A stretch of 64,000 bases of DNA from Bos javanicus (GCF_032452875.1 NC_083882.1:33472001-33536000), one strand, 5' to 3'; positions 12,125-23,640 are shown, numbered from the stretch's first letter. The notes: generated by a model from the letters alone, not told the origin. Program-made: numbers and translations.

Positions 12125-12237
12125 TGGGACTTCCCTGACGGTGCAGTGGTTGAGACCCTGGGCTTCCACTGCAGGGAGCACAGATTTGATCCCTGGTCAG
12201 GGAACTGGGATCCTACATGCTGCCAGGGGAAAAAAAT
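12125..12237 (+). repeat. CHR-type tRNA SINE with perfect duplication
   Basis: gacttccctgacggtgcagt head and gatccctggtcagggaactg core. Flanked by aaatcctgactct at 12112-12124 and 12238-12250, a perfect 13-bp target-site duplication. It lies 36 bp beyond the end of the BovB copy. Confidence 0.92.
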
Positions 12238-12250
12238 AAATCCTGACTCT

Positions 12251-13415
12251 ACAATTTGAGATCCTCCTAGGCCTTGGGCAAGCTCCTTAAATCGTCAGTT
12301 TTCTTATCTAACTGGGATGGTGATCCTAAGCTGATGACATAATGATGATGTAAACAGTGACGATTGAATGATGGTAAAGAGAACTGAACTGAACTGAAAG
12401 AGCTTAGTACAGGGAGTGATGAGCACTGACTGTGAGCCATTAGCAGGAATTGGAAGAGGGTCTCTGCCCAGTTAATCCCATCCCCTGCAGACAGAGGAAT
12501 CCCTCCCTTGTGCTTGAAGAAACAAGTTGTGGCAAATAAGATGAAGCAGAGGGCTCTCCCACAGTGGATGGGAAGTGATGAAATTCATCAGGCCAGAAAA
12601 GAGCAGGTACAGCTCTGGATTCTCATCCTGCAGGCCGCTGTCATAATCTCTGGTCACTCTCACGCATCAGTGCTTAATGCTGATTGACTGCCTAACGAAA
12701 CCTCTTGGCCCTCAGTGAGGGATGGAGCCTGTGGAGGAGGAGGGGCGAGAGCCCTCAGCTTTGACTGCTTTTACAGCCCAGAACAGCAGTGTGCTTTCCT
12801 GATCCCAGAGCGGTCTCTGCACAGTGTGTGCCCCAAACCACACATGGCACTCGCTTCATCCTCCCTGGGAGAGAGAGGAAGAGCCTTCTGCTGGCACACA
12901 GAGGTTACTCAGGTCGAATCTCCTGTGGCTTTCGCTGTCACCAGAAACCCTCCCCCGAGAGGCAGCTGAACCGTGAACTGCCTGTCTTTAGTTGGTCTAC
13001 TCTGTAGGGCTGGCAGCCTGGAATGTCGCTACTGTAAATGATACTAATCTCTGAGCTGAATTCCAGAGTAAACCTACTGCTCTGTGGATGCCATAATTAC
13101 ATGGAGCAGGTACTTACGCTTTTACCAGATGCAAAGCATTTCATACACAACATTTGCCCAAAACCTAGAAAATAATCACAGTTGACTGCAGTTGTGTTGT
13201 GCGTTACAGCTTTTACCTGTGACACTAACAGGGAGAGTTTCACTGTGCACTGTGCACCAGGCACTGTGTCAGTGAAAAATCTCCAAACAACTGCCATTTT
13301 CTAGTGTCTCATGAGGAAACTAGGGGTTCACTATACTCAGTAGATTACCTGGGAGTTTCAAATCCAGGTTTGTCTCTTGAGGCCACGGGTGTGACCACGA
13401 TGCCATCTGTCTTTT
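12251..13415. other. Intron 1, no gene seen
   Basis: Unique DNA. 12310-12400 has low-complexity gatgatg-type text and a gaactgaactgaactgaaag scrap that resembles a BovB end. Frames at 12472-13297 carry no domain. Confidence 0.45.
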
Positions 13416-13625
13416 GCTGTTGTTTAGTTGCTCAGTCATGTTCGACTCTTTTGCCATGAACTGTAGCCTGCCTGGCTCCTCTGTCTGTGGGATTTCCCAG
13501 GCAAGAGTACTGGAGTGGGGTGCCATTTCCTTCTCCAGGGGATCTTCCTGACCCAGGGATTGAACCTGTGTCTCCTGCATTGGTAGGTGGGTTCTTAACA
13601 CTGAGCCACCTGGAAAGTCTTCATA
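13416..13625 (-). repeat. Bov-tA SINE
   Basis: Reverse-complement Bov-tA: gttgctcagtcatgttcgac, caggcaagagtactggagtg, ccttctccaggggatcttcc. Imperfect duplication around ctgtctttt at 13407-13415 and 13626-13634. The 93-aa minus frame here is SINE translation. Confidence 0.93.
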
Positions 13626-13634
13626 CTGTCTTTT

Positions 13635-13795
13635 ACGTCTAACAATAGCTTTGTGAAGTAGTGGTTATCACTCCACTTTTATAGATGAGATGCCAACGCC
13701 CAGAGAGGTCTTCCCTAAATCACAGGTAATAAACAGCAGAGCCGAGCTCAAAGCCAGATCTTCTGACCTCGTTTTCAGTGTGTTTATTAGTGCAA
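13635..13795 (-). repeat. MIR SINE remnant
   Basis: ccacttttatagatgagatg, cgcccagagaggtcttccct and gcagagccgagctcaaagcc in MIR reverse-complement order. The adjacent Bov-tA inserted next to or into it. Confidence 0.65.
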
Positions 13796-16452
13796 TTCCC
13801 ATCCCTCCATCAAAGAATGCCTAGACTGCAAAGGGAACAGGCTTGCCAGCACGGATGCCCTTTGTTGAGGTGGGGTTCAGTGGCAGGGGTCTCCCTTCTG
13901 GCATAGTGTTCAGGCTGGTGTTTTCTCCCCTTGCGAACACAATATACTCTGTTATACCCTCATAAGGTGGTGGTGTACTTTTGACCTAAACCCCTAAAGC
14001 TACAGAGACCTCCACTCAGCCAGTGCTTTGTGAGCTAAGGACACTTGACTGACAGTATCATCCTGCATGAGTTAAGGGGTCACATCTCATCCGTTTATTG
14101 TGTAAAAGAAACAAAAAGTCTTCTCCCCCAAAGAAGCTAGGAAAATGATTCCGGAGAGGCCAAAATCTGGACTCTACCTCAGTTCAACCTGGTAGCGTCC
14201 ATTTCTTGCAGTGCTTTGAAGGTGATGGCCTTGATGCCTGCATTTCAAGGTCCTAGTCCAAGCTGTCATCCTAGGGGACCTCGAGGAAAGTCACTTGAAC
14301 ACAAAGCACCCATTCTCCACCAGTAAAATTCAAATGTTCACCCCTCTTATCAACCTCTTGGGAAAGTTGGAGTTGTAGATGCCTGTAAACCATGCTTTCA
14401 AATCCTAGGAGGAAAGGTGTCATAGAAACTTATTTTATTTTATTATCAGTATCACTGCAAAAGGTTTATTTGTGTAATGGTTGAGGTAGAGTTGAACGGG
14501 ATGAACACCTGCAGGAAAAACTCTGTTTTGTGCCCAGGTTTTGTGCCGCTGCTGTTCAGAGCACATATCTGCCTCTGGCTTTTTGGGAAAGCACGTAGTC
14601 TATTGCAGTGCTCAGCCAAGGGCAGAGAGCTTTTAGATTACACCTGGCTTCATTTGTTTCATAATTATCCCATGAACTAGGTATCCCTTTCCTTAGGTGA
14701 GGCAGCTGGCTTCCCAAAGTGAAATCCCAATTCCCCTGTACTAAGGAGCATTTCCCCCGTAGGCTTCCAGAACACTGCCTGAAGGCTCCTTGGGAGAAAC
14801 ACTCCCACAGCCCTAGGAGTTTCTCCCCTCTGGGAGGGTTCTGGGTATCTGTCCACTTGCAGGTTCCCTCCAGTCTGAGACCAGTTGTGGCTGACTTGGG
14901 AGAAGCTGGCAGCCTGGCTGGCACCTGGCTTCGGGGCCACCAACAAAGCCCCCTCCTGGTTGTAGCCTGCCCAATAATTAGGGGTTTTAACTGGGCACTC
15001 GATTTATTTATACTCAGCCAGGACTGTTGTGCTGGCTTAGGTCTCACACAGACAGTGACCGCCTGGCTGCAGCCCTGTTCTCCCCAGGGAAGACATTGTT
15101 TGCCGTAAAGAGGATGAAGTCTGGGGCCACACACCCTGGCCTTCTGCAGTGGGTTCGGACCCCGGTCCCACCTTCCGGGGTGACCGTGACTAATCACTGT
15201 GCTCCACTTTCCCCTCAGATGTCATTTTAAGTCACCAGACTCCACATCACATCCATCCTTGCTGTACCTCCTCCTCAATCCCGAAGCCTCTAGAGGAATC
15301 ATGGGGCTCATGGAGGTCTGATTCAGGGTGAGACCACTTACTGAAACCAAAAGGAGTCAGTTCTCTGAAGGAAAGCCTCATTTAACTAAAATTCTGTTCC
15401 TGTGGGCTGAAATGATATCAACCTAAAGTATAATAAAATAGAAAAGAAATTTATTATTAATAAAAATAAGACATTTGAAGTGTGTGTACTATTAATAAAA
15501 CATGGAGTCCACTGAAGGAAAAGCATAGTCCACTTGTACAAAGCTGGTTGGACTGTCTTTTGAAGCCTAATCTTCTTCATGGCTTACCCTGCCCGCTATC
15601 TATCTGGCCCTATTTATACTCAGGCCTCCAGGGCCAGGCACCTCATCCCCCCATAGGCGGCAGCCCACCAGGCTCCGCCGTCCCTGGGATTCTCCAGGCT
15701 CTAGCTTCCCCTAAAAACCCCACTGCTGCCTAAGAACAATCCGTTCTTTTGATTGTGGTTCATGTGGTGGAGGAGCTAAGACACGGGAAGCGATCAGGAC
15801 AAGCCCATGCAGGAGAAGTTACCATGTACAAAGACAGGAGAGGCACTTAGAATGCCTGGGTTTGGGCGCCTGGAGTTCACAGACGGGGTGAACTAAGGGA
15901 GCAGGTGCAGCTTGAAGAGGTGGGAGGAGCAAAGGCACACATGTAACAGGAATAGTGGTTCTCATCTCAGGCGCATCCTATCAATAATCACAGAATGGGA
16001 GCTTCCGAAGCAGAGGGGACATGTAATAGTACCACATGTTAGAAGACGGAGATTGGTCTTGATCCTAGAAACAGTAAGAAGCCGTTTCAGTCTGTGGAGC
16101 CCTGGGGCATGGTAATAGTGGTGGTTCAGCAGAAATACATCCTTGGGGGTGTGCACAGTGGGTTGAGGTTGTGATCCCAGGGCAGGGAGAGCAGTTGGAT
16201 AAGGCAAAATACTCTTAGGGATCACGGCAGTGGGACTCAAAAGCAACTTGAGGGCAGAGTCAATGACATAAGCTCCAAATGTGTTCTATTATCCATTTGG
16301 TTCATATAAACAACTCTTTGGGGAGAGTATTTTACAACTTATGAGAGAGATTCAAAGGAGCTGCTTGACTGAGCCCTGCTTGTCCCTGAGATTGGAGCCT
16401 GGACCAGAACCTTTTCCAGTCCTCTGCCCCTTCCAGCACACTGATTGGCCTT
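13796..16452. other. Intron 1, long stretch without a gene
   Basis: Mostly unique DNA. The 213-aa open frame on the minus strand (14556-15197) has no recognisable domain, and both strands are open over the same GC-rich segment, which argues for chance. No young repeat was seen. Confidence 0.5.
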
Positions 16453-16463
16453 CTTGTTGTTTT

Positions 16464-16656
16464 TCTGTTCTTTTTTAAAAATATGTATTTGACTGGGCTG
16501 AGTCTTAGTTGTGGCACATAGGATCTTTGCTCTTTGTTTCAGCATGTGGGATCTTTAGCCATAGCACGTGGGATCTAGTTCACTGATGAGGGATGGAACT
16601 CGGGGCCACTGCATTGGGAGCACAAAGTCTTAACCACTGGACCACCAGGGAAGTCC
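16464..16656 (-). repeat. CHR-type tRNA SINE
   Basis: Reverse orientation: starts in an A/T-rich tail, passes tagttgtggcacataggatc and ends cactggaccaccagggaagt. Flanked by cttgttgtttt at 16453-16463 and 16657-16667. Confidence 0.9.
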
Positions 16657-16839
16657 CTTGTTGTTTTCATATCCCTCTGAGTACCCAGACGAGGGATGCA
16701 CCAGTCGGGGCTCAAAATCTTCTTAGAGAATGAACACTAGAGAAGATGAGAGTTTCTTGGAGTAAGTATGCCACATAATTTTAGCTTACCAGCTAAAAGA
16801 ACTGGCACTACCGTTTTCTTTACCCTATCCAACCTGCCT

Positions 16840-17165
16840 GTCCATGAATGCAACAAATGCATTCAGTAAAGTGCCAAGTATGTGCCAGACACTTCACTGG
16901 GTACTGAGATCAGAAATGAACAAGGCCAAGACCCTAAGCGTGTGTTTTAATATTTGTTTATCTGGCTGCACTGGGACTTGGGTGTGGCATGCAGGATCTT
17001 TGGTTGAGACTTATGAACTCTTTTTTAGTTATGGCATGTGGGATCTAGTTCCCTGACCAGGGATTGAACCTGGGACCCTTGCGTTGGGAGCATGGAGTCT
17101 TAGCCCCTGGACCACCAGGGAAATCCTTCCAAGTCCCTGCTCTTGGGGAGCTTGCATCCTAGTGC
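16840..17165 (+). repeat. Old interspersed repeat split by a SINE
   Basis: caagtatgtgccagacactt and gatcagaaatgaacaaggcc precede the SINE, and ccctgctcttggggagcttg follows it. The two halves rejoin into the common ancient-repeat phrase on removal of the insert. Family not assigned. Confidence 0.55.
16936..17128 (-). repeat. CHR-type tRNA SINE inside the old repeat
   Basis: gtgtggcatgcaggatcttt, cctgaccagggattgaacct, ggaccaccagggaaatcc. Flanks ccaagaccct (16926-16935) and ccaagtccct (17129-17138) form a 10-bp duplication with one change. Confidence 0.9.
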
Positions 17166-17498
17166 ATCACTGTCCACTTGAAGGCTCTGCAGTGATGACA
17201 AAGTTCAGGTCTGCACAGCCAGCTTGGTAGCCACCAGCACCTTAAATGGGACTCGTGTGATGAGGAAATGAATTTTTTAAAATACTGAATAGTTCTGTTT
17301 TGCATGTGGCTAGCATATCGGCCAACACGGTTCCCACGGAATGGTTTTATGGACAACAGTGAGGGGAATTCCACACTGACACTCAATTGCTAAGAAAGAC
17401 AGAAAGACAGACTAGAGGGTGAAATGTCTTTTCTTCAGACTAACAGAGGCTGCCTTTCTAGTATGTGACTGCCACTCCAGAAGCAGAGATGGGCCTTT

Positions 17499-17706
17499 TC
17501 GCTTCCCTGGTAGCTCAGATGGTAAAGACTCTGCCTGCAGTGCAGGAGACATGGGCTCAATCCCTGGGTCGGGAAAATCCCCTGGAGAAGGAAATGGCAA
17601 CCCACTCCAGTATTCTTGCCTGGAAAATCCCATGGACAGAGGAGCCTGGTGGGCTGCAGTCCATGGGGTTGCAAAGAGTCCGGCACGACTGAGTGACTAA
17701 CACTTG
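17499..17706 (+). repeat. Bov-tA SINE
   Basis: cttccctggtagctcagatg, cctggagaaggaaatggcaa, cccactccagtattcttgcc, and the cgactgagtgactaacactt end. Open frames on both strands here are translations of the SINE. Confidence 0.95.
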
Positions 17707-18244
17707 TGTGACTTGTGACTTCTCCTCAAGGAAACTGTCTTATTGAGATGTTAAAAAGGGCATCTCATTTTCCTGAAGCATCATTCTCTTGAGGTCTTAA
17801 CTACTGAATCTGTGTTCAGTGCTTGGAGGAACCTAACCTGTATTGCATCTGGGAGAGCAGCCAAAGGGGGCGGACAAAGCACGAATGGCCGAGAGCCAGA
17901 GTCCTTTCCCTCTGGGGTGAAGCACAGCGAGGCTTGAGGCTGCCGCCCGTAGAGAGGGCTGCAGTTTGAAGTGGCTGCTTTCCGTTGCTTTGGGTATTTG
18001 TTAGCGTGACTCCTGCTTTCGTATCTGGTGTCATGTCCAACTGAAGATTCTCCATGACGCCTCCATCCCTCCTCTGCAGGCCACTTTTCACGATCAGCCT
18101 ACACCTGGCACTTCTTTTTACCCATCGTTGTCATCTAAGGGTAAAGAAGCAACTGCCTCCCGCCAGTGAATAGAAGGGAAGAGAACCCACAGGACATATA
18201 ACTCACAGGCTGTGGGAACTGCAAGGGGGCTGTGAGATCTGTCT
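17707..18244. other. Intron 1, no gene seen
   Basis: Unique DNA; the minus frame 17816-18091 has no domain. Confidence 0.45.
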
Positions 18245-18340
18245 AAACCTTTCCATTTTCCACGATCCAGGAGGCTAGGGCCTTGCCCAGGGTCACGTAG
18301 TGATGGAGCCAGGTCCAGAACTGGCTGTCCACCAGGTCTT
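18245..18340 (-). repeat. MIR SINE remnant
   Basis: gggccttgcccagggtcacg and gtagtgatggagccaggtcc fit reverse MIR. Confidence 0.55.
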
Positions 18341-18438
18341 TCTTCTGGGGAAACTCAGTGGACAGAGGGACAGAAAGAAGACCAGCGGTTGGAGTAGTGG
18401 GATGGCTACATGATGAGGATATGGAAGTCCTGGGTTCT

Positions 18439-18578
18439 TTCTATTTGGCTGCGCTAGGTCTTCATTGAGGCATGCAGGGGCTTCTCTAGTTGCAGTGCAA
18501 GGGCTTAGGTACCCAACCCGGGATTGAACCTGCATTGGAAGGCAAATTCTTAACCAGTGGACCTCCAGGAAAGTCCCG
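18439..18578 (-). repeat. CHR-type tRNA SINE
   Basis: tttggctgcgctaggtcttc, gcaggggcttctctagttgc, cgggattgaacctgcattgg. Flanks gtcctgggttct (18427-18438) and gtcctggcttct (18579-18590) give a 12-bp duplication with one change. Confidence 0.9.
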
Positions 18579-18599
18579 GTCCTGGCTTCTAAGTTGACT

Positions 18600-18700
18600 T
18601 AGCCCAGCTCACCATGTCATTAGGGAACTCATTTTTCTTCTCTAAGCCTCAGTTCCTTGCCCTATGAAATGGAGAAGTTAGACTCTGCCTTCACAGTCCA
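18600..18700 (+). repeat. MIR SINE remnant
   Basis: tctctaagcctcagttcctt and gccctatgaaatggagaagt fit the MIR core. Confidence 0.5.
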
Positions 18701-20455
18701 GTGGTGAATAAGAGTTTCAGTGAAGCCCCAGAGCTCTGAGCACATTTAATGGTTAATACCCCATCATCTCACACTGCAGAACACTCTGAATGCACTTTAA
18801 TACTCAAGCATAAGGAGCGTGCAGTCCTTGCCCCTCTCAGCTTCTTGGTTTCCCACCTCTTCCATAAAAAGAGTGAGATGCAGTTGACTTTTTGACTTGT
18901 TGCCTTCTGTGTAAAGGGCCTGAACACTTTATACTTTTCTTTTTTTTTTTTTTTAAAGAAAAGTGAGGATCAAGTTGTTGGTTCTGGAGAGGTAGCTGGG
19001 GTTAGAAAGTGTGGCCCTTCAAGAGTGATGTCTCAAGGAGTTTTGCCCAGCCAGCTTCAGAAAAGCTTCCAGTGTGAATGAGAATGGCTCCGGGAGCCAG
19101 GCTTGCTCCCCGCTCCCAAAGGATAATGCCTTCAACTCTTATCTCTCCCTCCCACCCCAAGAGGGAGGCTTATCAGCTCAGGGGGAACCCGGCAGGAGGA
19201 AGGAAGTGACTCACTTAGGATCCTCTTCTGAGCTGAGGACTTAGCTTTTGTCAGCTGATGCTCAGGGTCCTACCATTGTAAGACTGGATTTATATGTAGA
19301 AAAAGAGAACAGAGCAGAAAGCAGTTTTGTAAATCTTGTGCCTAAAGACAAACCCGGTCCAAATATAGGTAATTAATTATAATCTACTTTGGTTTCCTTA
19401 CTCACTGGTTAATTTGATTGTTGTGTTTCCTGGGGTTCAGAGCTAATTTCAGAAATTGTTTGTATTCAAACACCGCGGCGCCCCGGGCCCCGTTACCTTG
19501 GTGGTGCTGAACACAAGACACAGGTGTTGCTGGGCAATTCAGGGGCTGGTTAAGGAAGAGGGTCAGTTAATCAGGCCGGAAGGAATCAAGCCCCACCTTT
19601 CAGCATAAGACGAGCTTGTGGTGGCCTGAGAGGAATCAGGGCCCACTGCGGTCAGGGTTGACAGTGGAAGGCGGCAGTAAAAATAAACCGTGTGAAAAAT
19701 TCTTAAGTGCTTTTGGCCTTGACAGTCACACAGAGCCACCTAGAGCTGAGTCAGGTCCTCTTGGTGCCTTGGAAATGTAGCACTGTGTCTTGCTCAGCGG
19801 AGCCAGGGACTGGGCTGGATTCTTAAGCTCCCATGTTCATAAACCTGAGTAGTAACCCTGCCTCCCTCTCTAAGCCTCAGTTTCCTCAAAGACCTGCCCT
19901 GAGGATTCAGTGCAGTGGCTTCCTGACACTTCCTCCTTCCCCTGCCTCCTCCCGAAGCAGCCATGCATCCCCAGGGTCTAGTTCCCGCATCCCAGGGAAG
20001 GGGAGCAGGTGGGCTCTCTGCTGACTCTGCTCCCTTCGCAGGAAGGCTGTAGTGCCCCGGTGTGGAGGGCCGTAGTAGGGCGGGGGTGCAGGGGGAGCAG
20101 TGGAGGGAGGCGATCAAAGAAGGAAGCTGGACTGGGGGAGGGAGGGCTGCACTGCCTAGACTGCACTGGGGGACCCGAGGCAAACCGAAGGGTCGCCTCT
20201 TGGCGCTGCTTCCTGTGCAGTGGGTCCCAAGGCCCCTCAGCACACTAGCAGCTGCCCGGGGGCTCAAGAACTGGTGTCAGATCAGAAGGAACCCAAGCAG
20301 CAGGATCTAAGCAGAAGAGGCGGCGCCGCCGCCCAGCAGTGTGCCAGGAGCACAGTTTGAGCCTGAACTGTGCCTTTTGTGTGCCTCCGCAGGTCTTAGT
20401 TCCTCACCTGTAACACAGGAGGACTGAGCTCGAAAGCCTGAAATTCTTGTGTTGT
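18701..20455. other. Intron 1, unique DNA with regulatory-looking segment
   Basis: Free of recognised repeats apart from the T-tract near 18945. Contains the motif cluster at 19138-19257 (listed separately), an AT-rich homeobox-like stretch at 19368-19420 (ggtaattaattataatc), a CpG knot at 19471-19495 and a 12-nt GC palindrome at 20319-20330. Frames at 19794-20310 are open on several frames at once and look like GC-driven chance. Confidence 0.5.
19138..19257 (+). promoter_or_regulatory. Candidate enhancer: GATA, ETS, AP-1 and E-box motifs
   Basis: Two GATA sites in reverse (CTTATC at 19138-19143 and 19169-19174), an ETS site overlapping an AP-1 site by one base (GGAAGT 19202-19207, TGACTCA 19207-19213), and an E-box CAGCTG (19252-19257) fall in 120 bp of repeat-free DNA. 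This grammar is common in blood-cell enhancers, and UBASH3B is active in platelets and lymphoid cells. Activity is inferred only. Confidence 0.35.
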
Positions 20456-20459
20456 GTTG

Positions 20460-20652
20460 TGTGTTAGTTGCTCAGTTGTGTCCGACTCTTTGTGACCCCA
20501 TGGACTATAGTCCACCAGGCTCCTCTGCCCATGGGATTCTCCAGGCAAGAATACTGGAGTGCCTTGCCATTTCCTCCTCCAGGGGATCTTCCCGACCCCG
20601 GGATCAAACCCAGGTCTCCTGCATTACAGGCAGATTCTTTATCACATGAGCA
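20460..20652 (-). repeat. Bov-tA SINE
   Basis: tagttgctcagttgtgtccg, ccaggcaagaatactggagt, cgggatcaaacccaggtctc. Preceded by a gtgttgtgttgtgtgt tract. Confidence 0.95.
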
Positions 20653-20871
20653 TCCTAAATATCGTATCTTAGTACACACACTGTTAGCAGAATCTCAAAT
20701 CATGAATGGACAGACAGACACACACACATGCTCAGGAGTACCCAACACAGTCCTGGATATTAGTAGACATCTGATAAGTCTAGATATTCTGGGCTGTGAG
20801 ATACTAGACAAGTGGGCTGTGTTTCTCTACGCAAAAAAATAAAATGAATTGTTGCCCTCTGGTCCCTGTTT

Positions 20872-21000
20872 TGGAGAAGGCAATGGCAACCCACTCCAGT
20901 GTTCTTGCCTGGAGAAACCTAGGGACGGGGGAGCCTGGTGGGCTGCCGTCTATGGGGTCGGACTGAGTCGGACATGACTGAAGTGACTTAGCAGCAGCAG
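20872..21000 (+). repeat. BovA monomer SINE
   Basis: ggagaaggcaatggcaaccc through ggactgagtcggacatgact, without the tRNA head. Ends agcagcagcag. Confidence 0.9.
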
Positions 21001-21985
21001 GGCCCTATTTCCTTCCCTTAACAGACATTGAGGGAGGAGGGCTTTGGAGGTGGAAAGACTCAAAGCTCTCAGAAGCCTCATGGGAAAACAACACCTTATT
21101 TATTTAAAAACAAACCAACCAGCCCCTCCTTTGAGTGAAGCTTCCTCAGGGTCCCCAGGGTGGCAGCAGGCTTTCTTCCTGTCCAAGGGGACCTCGCCTG
21201 GTTTCCTGAGCTCTGGGGGCAGAGGGGCAATGGTCCAGGGGGTGGGAGTTGAGACCGCTGTTACTTCCAGTGTGTTTGGTAAAGGCCCACTTATGTACAG
21301 AAAGTGCCCCTTGAAAGGGGAAGGAGTAAGTCATTTCAGGAAATTGTCTTGATCACTCAGCAGCCTCTCGGCGTTGGAGCAGGCAGGGTAGAATTTTCTG
21401 GGATTTCAGCTGCAGCGTCAACCTCTCAGGCTTCAGCCAAGAGCCATTCAGTCCAGAAGAATCCCAAAGCGGCCTTAACATTTAGAGCTGGGGAAAGTGG
21501 GGGAGGGCGGTGGGCGTGGGGAGGGAACCAGCGGCCACAGAACATAGACCTTGAACTTGTCACTTCTTACCATTTCATACGGTGGCAGCAGAGCCCTGGA
21601 ATCAGCCTTGGTTCCCCAGGGGACTGAGCTCAGGGAGGTTAGGTCATTTACCTGGAGCACCACATCTTGAGCAGCTGCAGATCCCACCCCACTCTGACTC
21701 CAAGTCTGTGTCTTGGCCACTCCATTCTGCTCTGTTAAGTACCAACTTGTGACCCTTGGCCTGGTAACAACCTCAGTCAGATATGAATGATGGCAGGAAT
21801 GAAATGGGATGTATGTGTGATGAAAGAATGAGATCAGCCAGTTTCAGTTGGTCATGGAATTGAGGTTTCCCATCTCCTGAGTTAAATACAGAGGTGCCTC
21901 CTTTAATGCTGAGGTTGGTCTCACCAGCCTCTACAGGCCAGAGCTCAGTTGATGTTACTTTCCTGCCTGTTTTCCCTGGACATCC
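21001..21985. other. Intron 1, no gene seen
   Basis: Unique DNA. Frames at 21044-21720 show no domain. Confidence 0.45.
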
Positions 21986-21989
21986 ATTT

Positions 21990-22350
21990 CTTTTCTATCA
22001 CGCCACACTAGAAACTTTGTGACTTAAAACACACACTTTTTTAAATCTCCCAGTTCCTATAGCCTAGGAGTCCAGGCCTAACTGGGCTCTTTGCTCAGAG
22101 TCTGGTTGCAATTAAGCTGCTGACCAGGCTGTGTTGTTATCTGGCAGCTCAACTAGGACCCACCTCCAGCCTCATTCAGGTTGCTGGCAGAATTCATTTC
22201 CTTTTGGTCGTAGGACTGAGAGCCTCAGCTTTTTGCTGGATATTGGCTAAAAGCCACTTTCTGGTCTTAGAGGCCACCCGCATTTCCCTGCCACATGACT
22301 CTCCCCATAGCAGCTTACAACATGCTGCTGCTTCAAGGCCAGAAGGGCAG
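21990..22350. repeat. Ancient repeat remnant, family not assigned
   Basis: ctcccagttcctatagccta, gctgctgaccaggctgtgtt, ctctccccatagcagcttac and acaacatgctgctgcttcaa follow the order of a common old mammalian interspersed repeat that I cannot name with certainty. Confidence 0.4.
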
Positions 22351-23230
22351 TGAGTCATTTAGAGTCTTACATGTGGATCACAGTGGATCACAGCAGTGAC
22401 ATCTATCACCTTTACCGTATTCTACTGGACGGAAGCAACAGAATTGGACAGACCCGTATGTTAGGTCTCACCTACACTCTGTGGGAAAGGATTGTTCACT
22501 GGAGTGAATGCCAGAAGACAGAGATTACTAAAGCGTCACTGTAGATTCTGTCTGCCACCTGGATATCTAGACCCTTAAAATCTTCATGAAGTTCACTTTT
22601 TTAAAAAAATTTGTTTAACACCTACTCTGTGCTGAATACGATATCATCTATTAGGACTATGGTCTCAGCTTTATGTAGCTCACAGTCTGTTGCACAAGAT
22701 AGATCATTTACATGTAATGCAGGAGGTGCCGGGGTACAAACACAACCAGGGTGTTCTGGGGGTCCAGGCCAGTCAGGGACAGCTTCCAGAGGAGACAAAA
22801 CATGTGGAGTGTTAAAGCGTAGGTAGGAAGCAGCCAGGTGGCTGAGGGGAGGGTTGACCTTGCAGGAAGAGGGCCACACAGGAGGCAAGTTTGGAACATG
22901 AGACAGGATCTAGGGAACAGCATGCCTGAGGGTAAGGCTGAAGAGCAGACAGGGCTGAGGCCATGGAAGGTGCAGGGTGCACAGTAAGGAGTTTGTATGT
23001 GTTCTTGGAGGTGACAGTCTGGAATAATAGGATGGGCATGCTTTATATTGAGCCCTGAGTGGCAGCAGATGCCTAAACCAGCCAGCCCCCTTCGCTCTGA
23101 ATACCTGTAGCCCTTACTGACGCTTCTTTCTGCCTCTTCCTATCGTGGGTACAACTGCACTGGTTGTTGCTCACACAGTGGACTTCAAGACGGTCCAGTT
23201 CTTTTGCCAGCCTGGATTTTGAGCTCCACA
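22351..23230. other. Intron 1, old repeat-like text, no gene
   Basis: 22611-23040 (ctactctgtgctgaatacga, gtagctcacagtctgttgca, ataggatgggcatgc) resembles the unassigned old repeat seen at 9960-10570. Frames there carry no domain. Confidence 0.4.
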
Positions 23231-23233
23231 AAT

Positions 23234-23445
23234 AGCCTCTTCTGGTGGCTCAGATGGTAAAGCATCTGCCTGCAATGCGAGAGACCTGGGTTTGATCCCT
23301 GGGTCGGGAAGATCCCCTGGAGAAGGAAATGGCAACCCACTCCAGTACTCTTGCCTGGACAATTCCACGGATGGAGGAGCCTGGTGGGCTATAGTCCATG
23401 GGGGTCACAAAGAGTCAGACACGACTAAGCGACTTCACTTTCTTT
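23234..23445 (+). repeat. Bov-tA SINE
   Basis: ctggtggctcagatggtaaa, gggaagatcccctggagaag, gacacgactaagcgacttca, followed by a T/C-rich run. The minus frame 23171-23368 translates the SINE. Confidence 0.95.
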
Positions 23446-23640
23446 CTTTTCTTTTTTAGTGTAAATTACTCCTTTTTTTTTTGAGAAAATAAAATTGATT
23501 TTATTTGAATTTCTCATTTTCTGCACTTTAACTTTTCAAATTAAACCAACAATGTAACAATACAATAAAGAAAAATTACTAGAAAAACAATCCATCACCG
23601 TAATACAACTTCAATGTGTTTTTTTTTAAGTTGCCTCTTC

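Noticed and set aside
14556..15197. 213-codon minus-strand frame
   Set aside because: No recognisable domain; the opposite strand is also open over the same GC-rich DNA, typical of chance.
17419..17700. Protein-like frames with GFSRQEYWSGLPFPSPGD-type text (also 20449-20842, 23171-23368, 35887-36078, 61778-62020)
   Set aside because: These are translations of Bov-tA/BovA SINEs, a frequent source of false proteins in ruminant sequence.
20319..20330. Perfect 12-nt GC palindrome ggcggcgccgcc
   Set aside because: Short, isolated and explainable by local GC content; no further structure around it.
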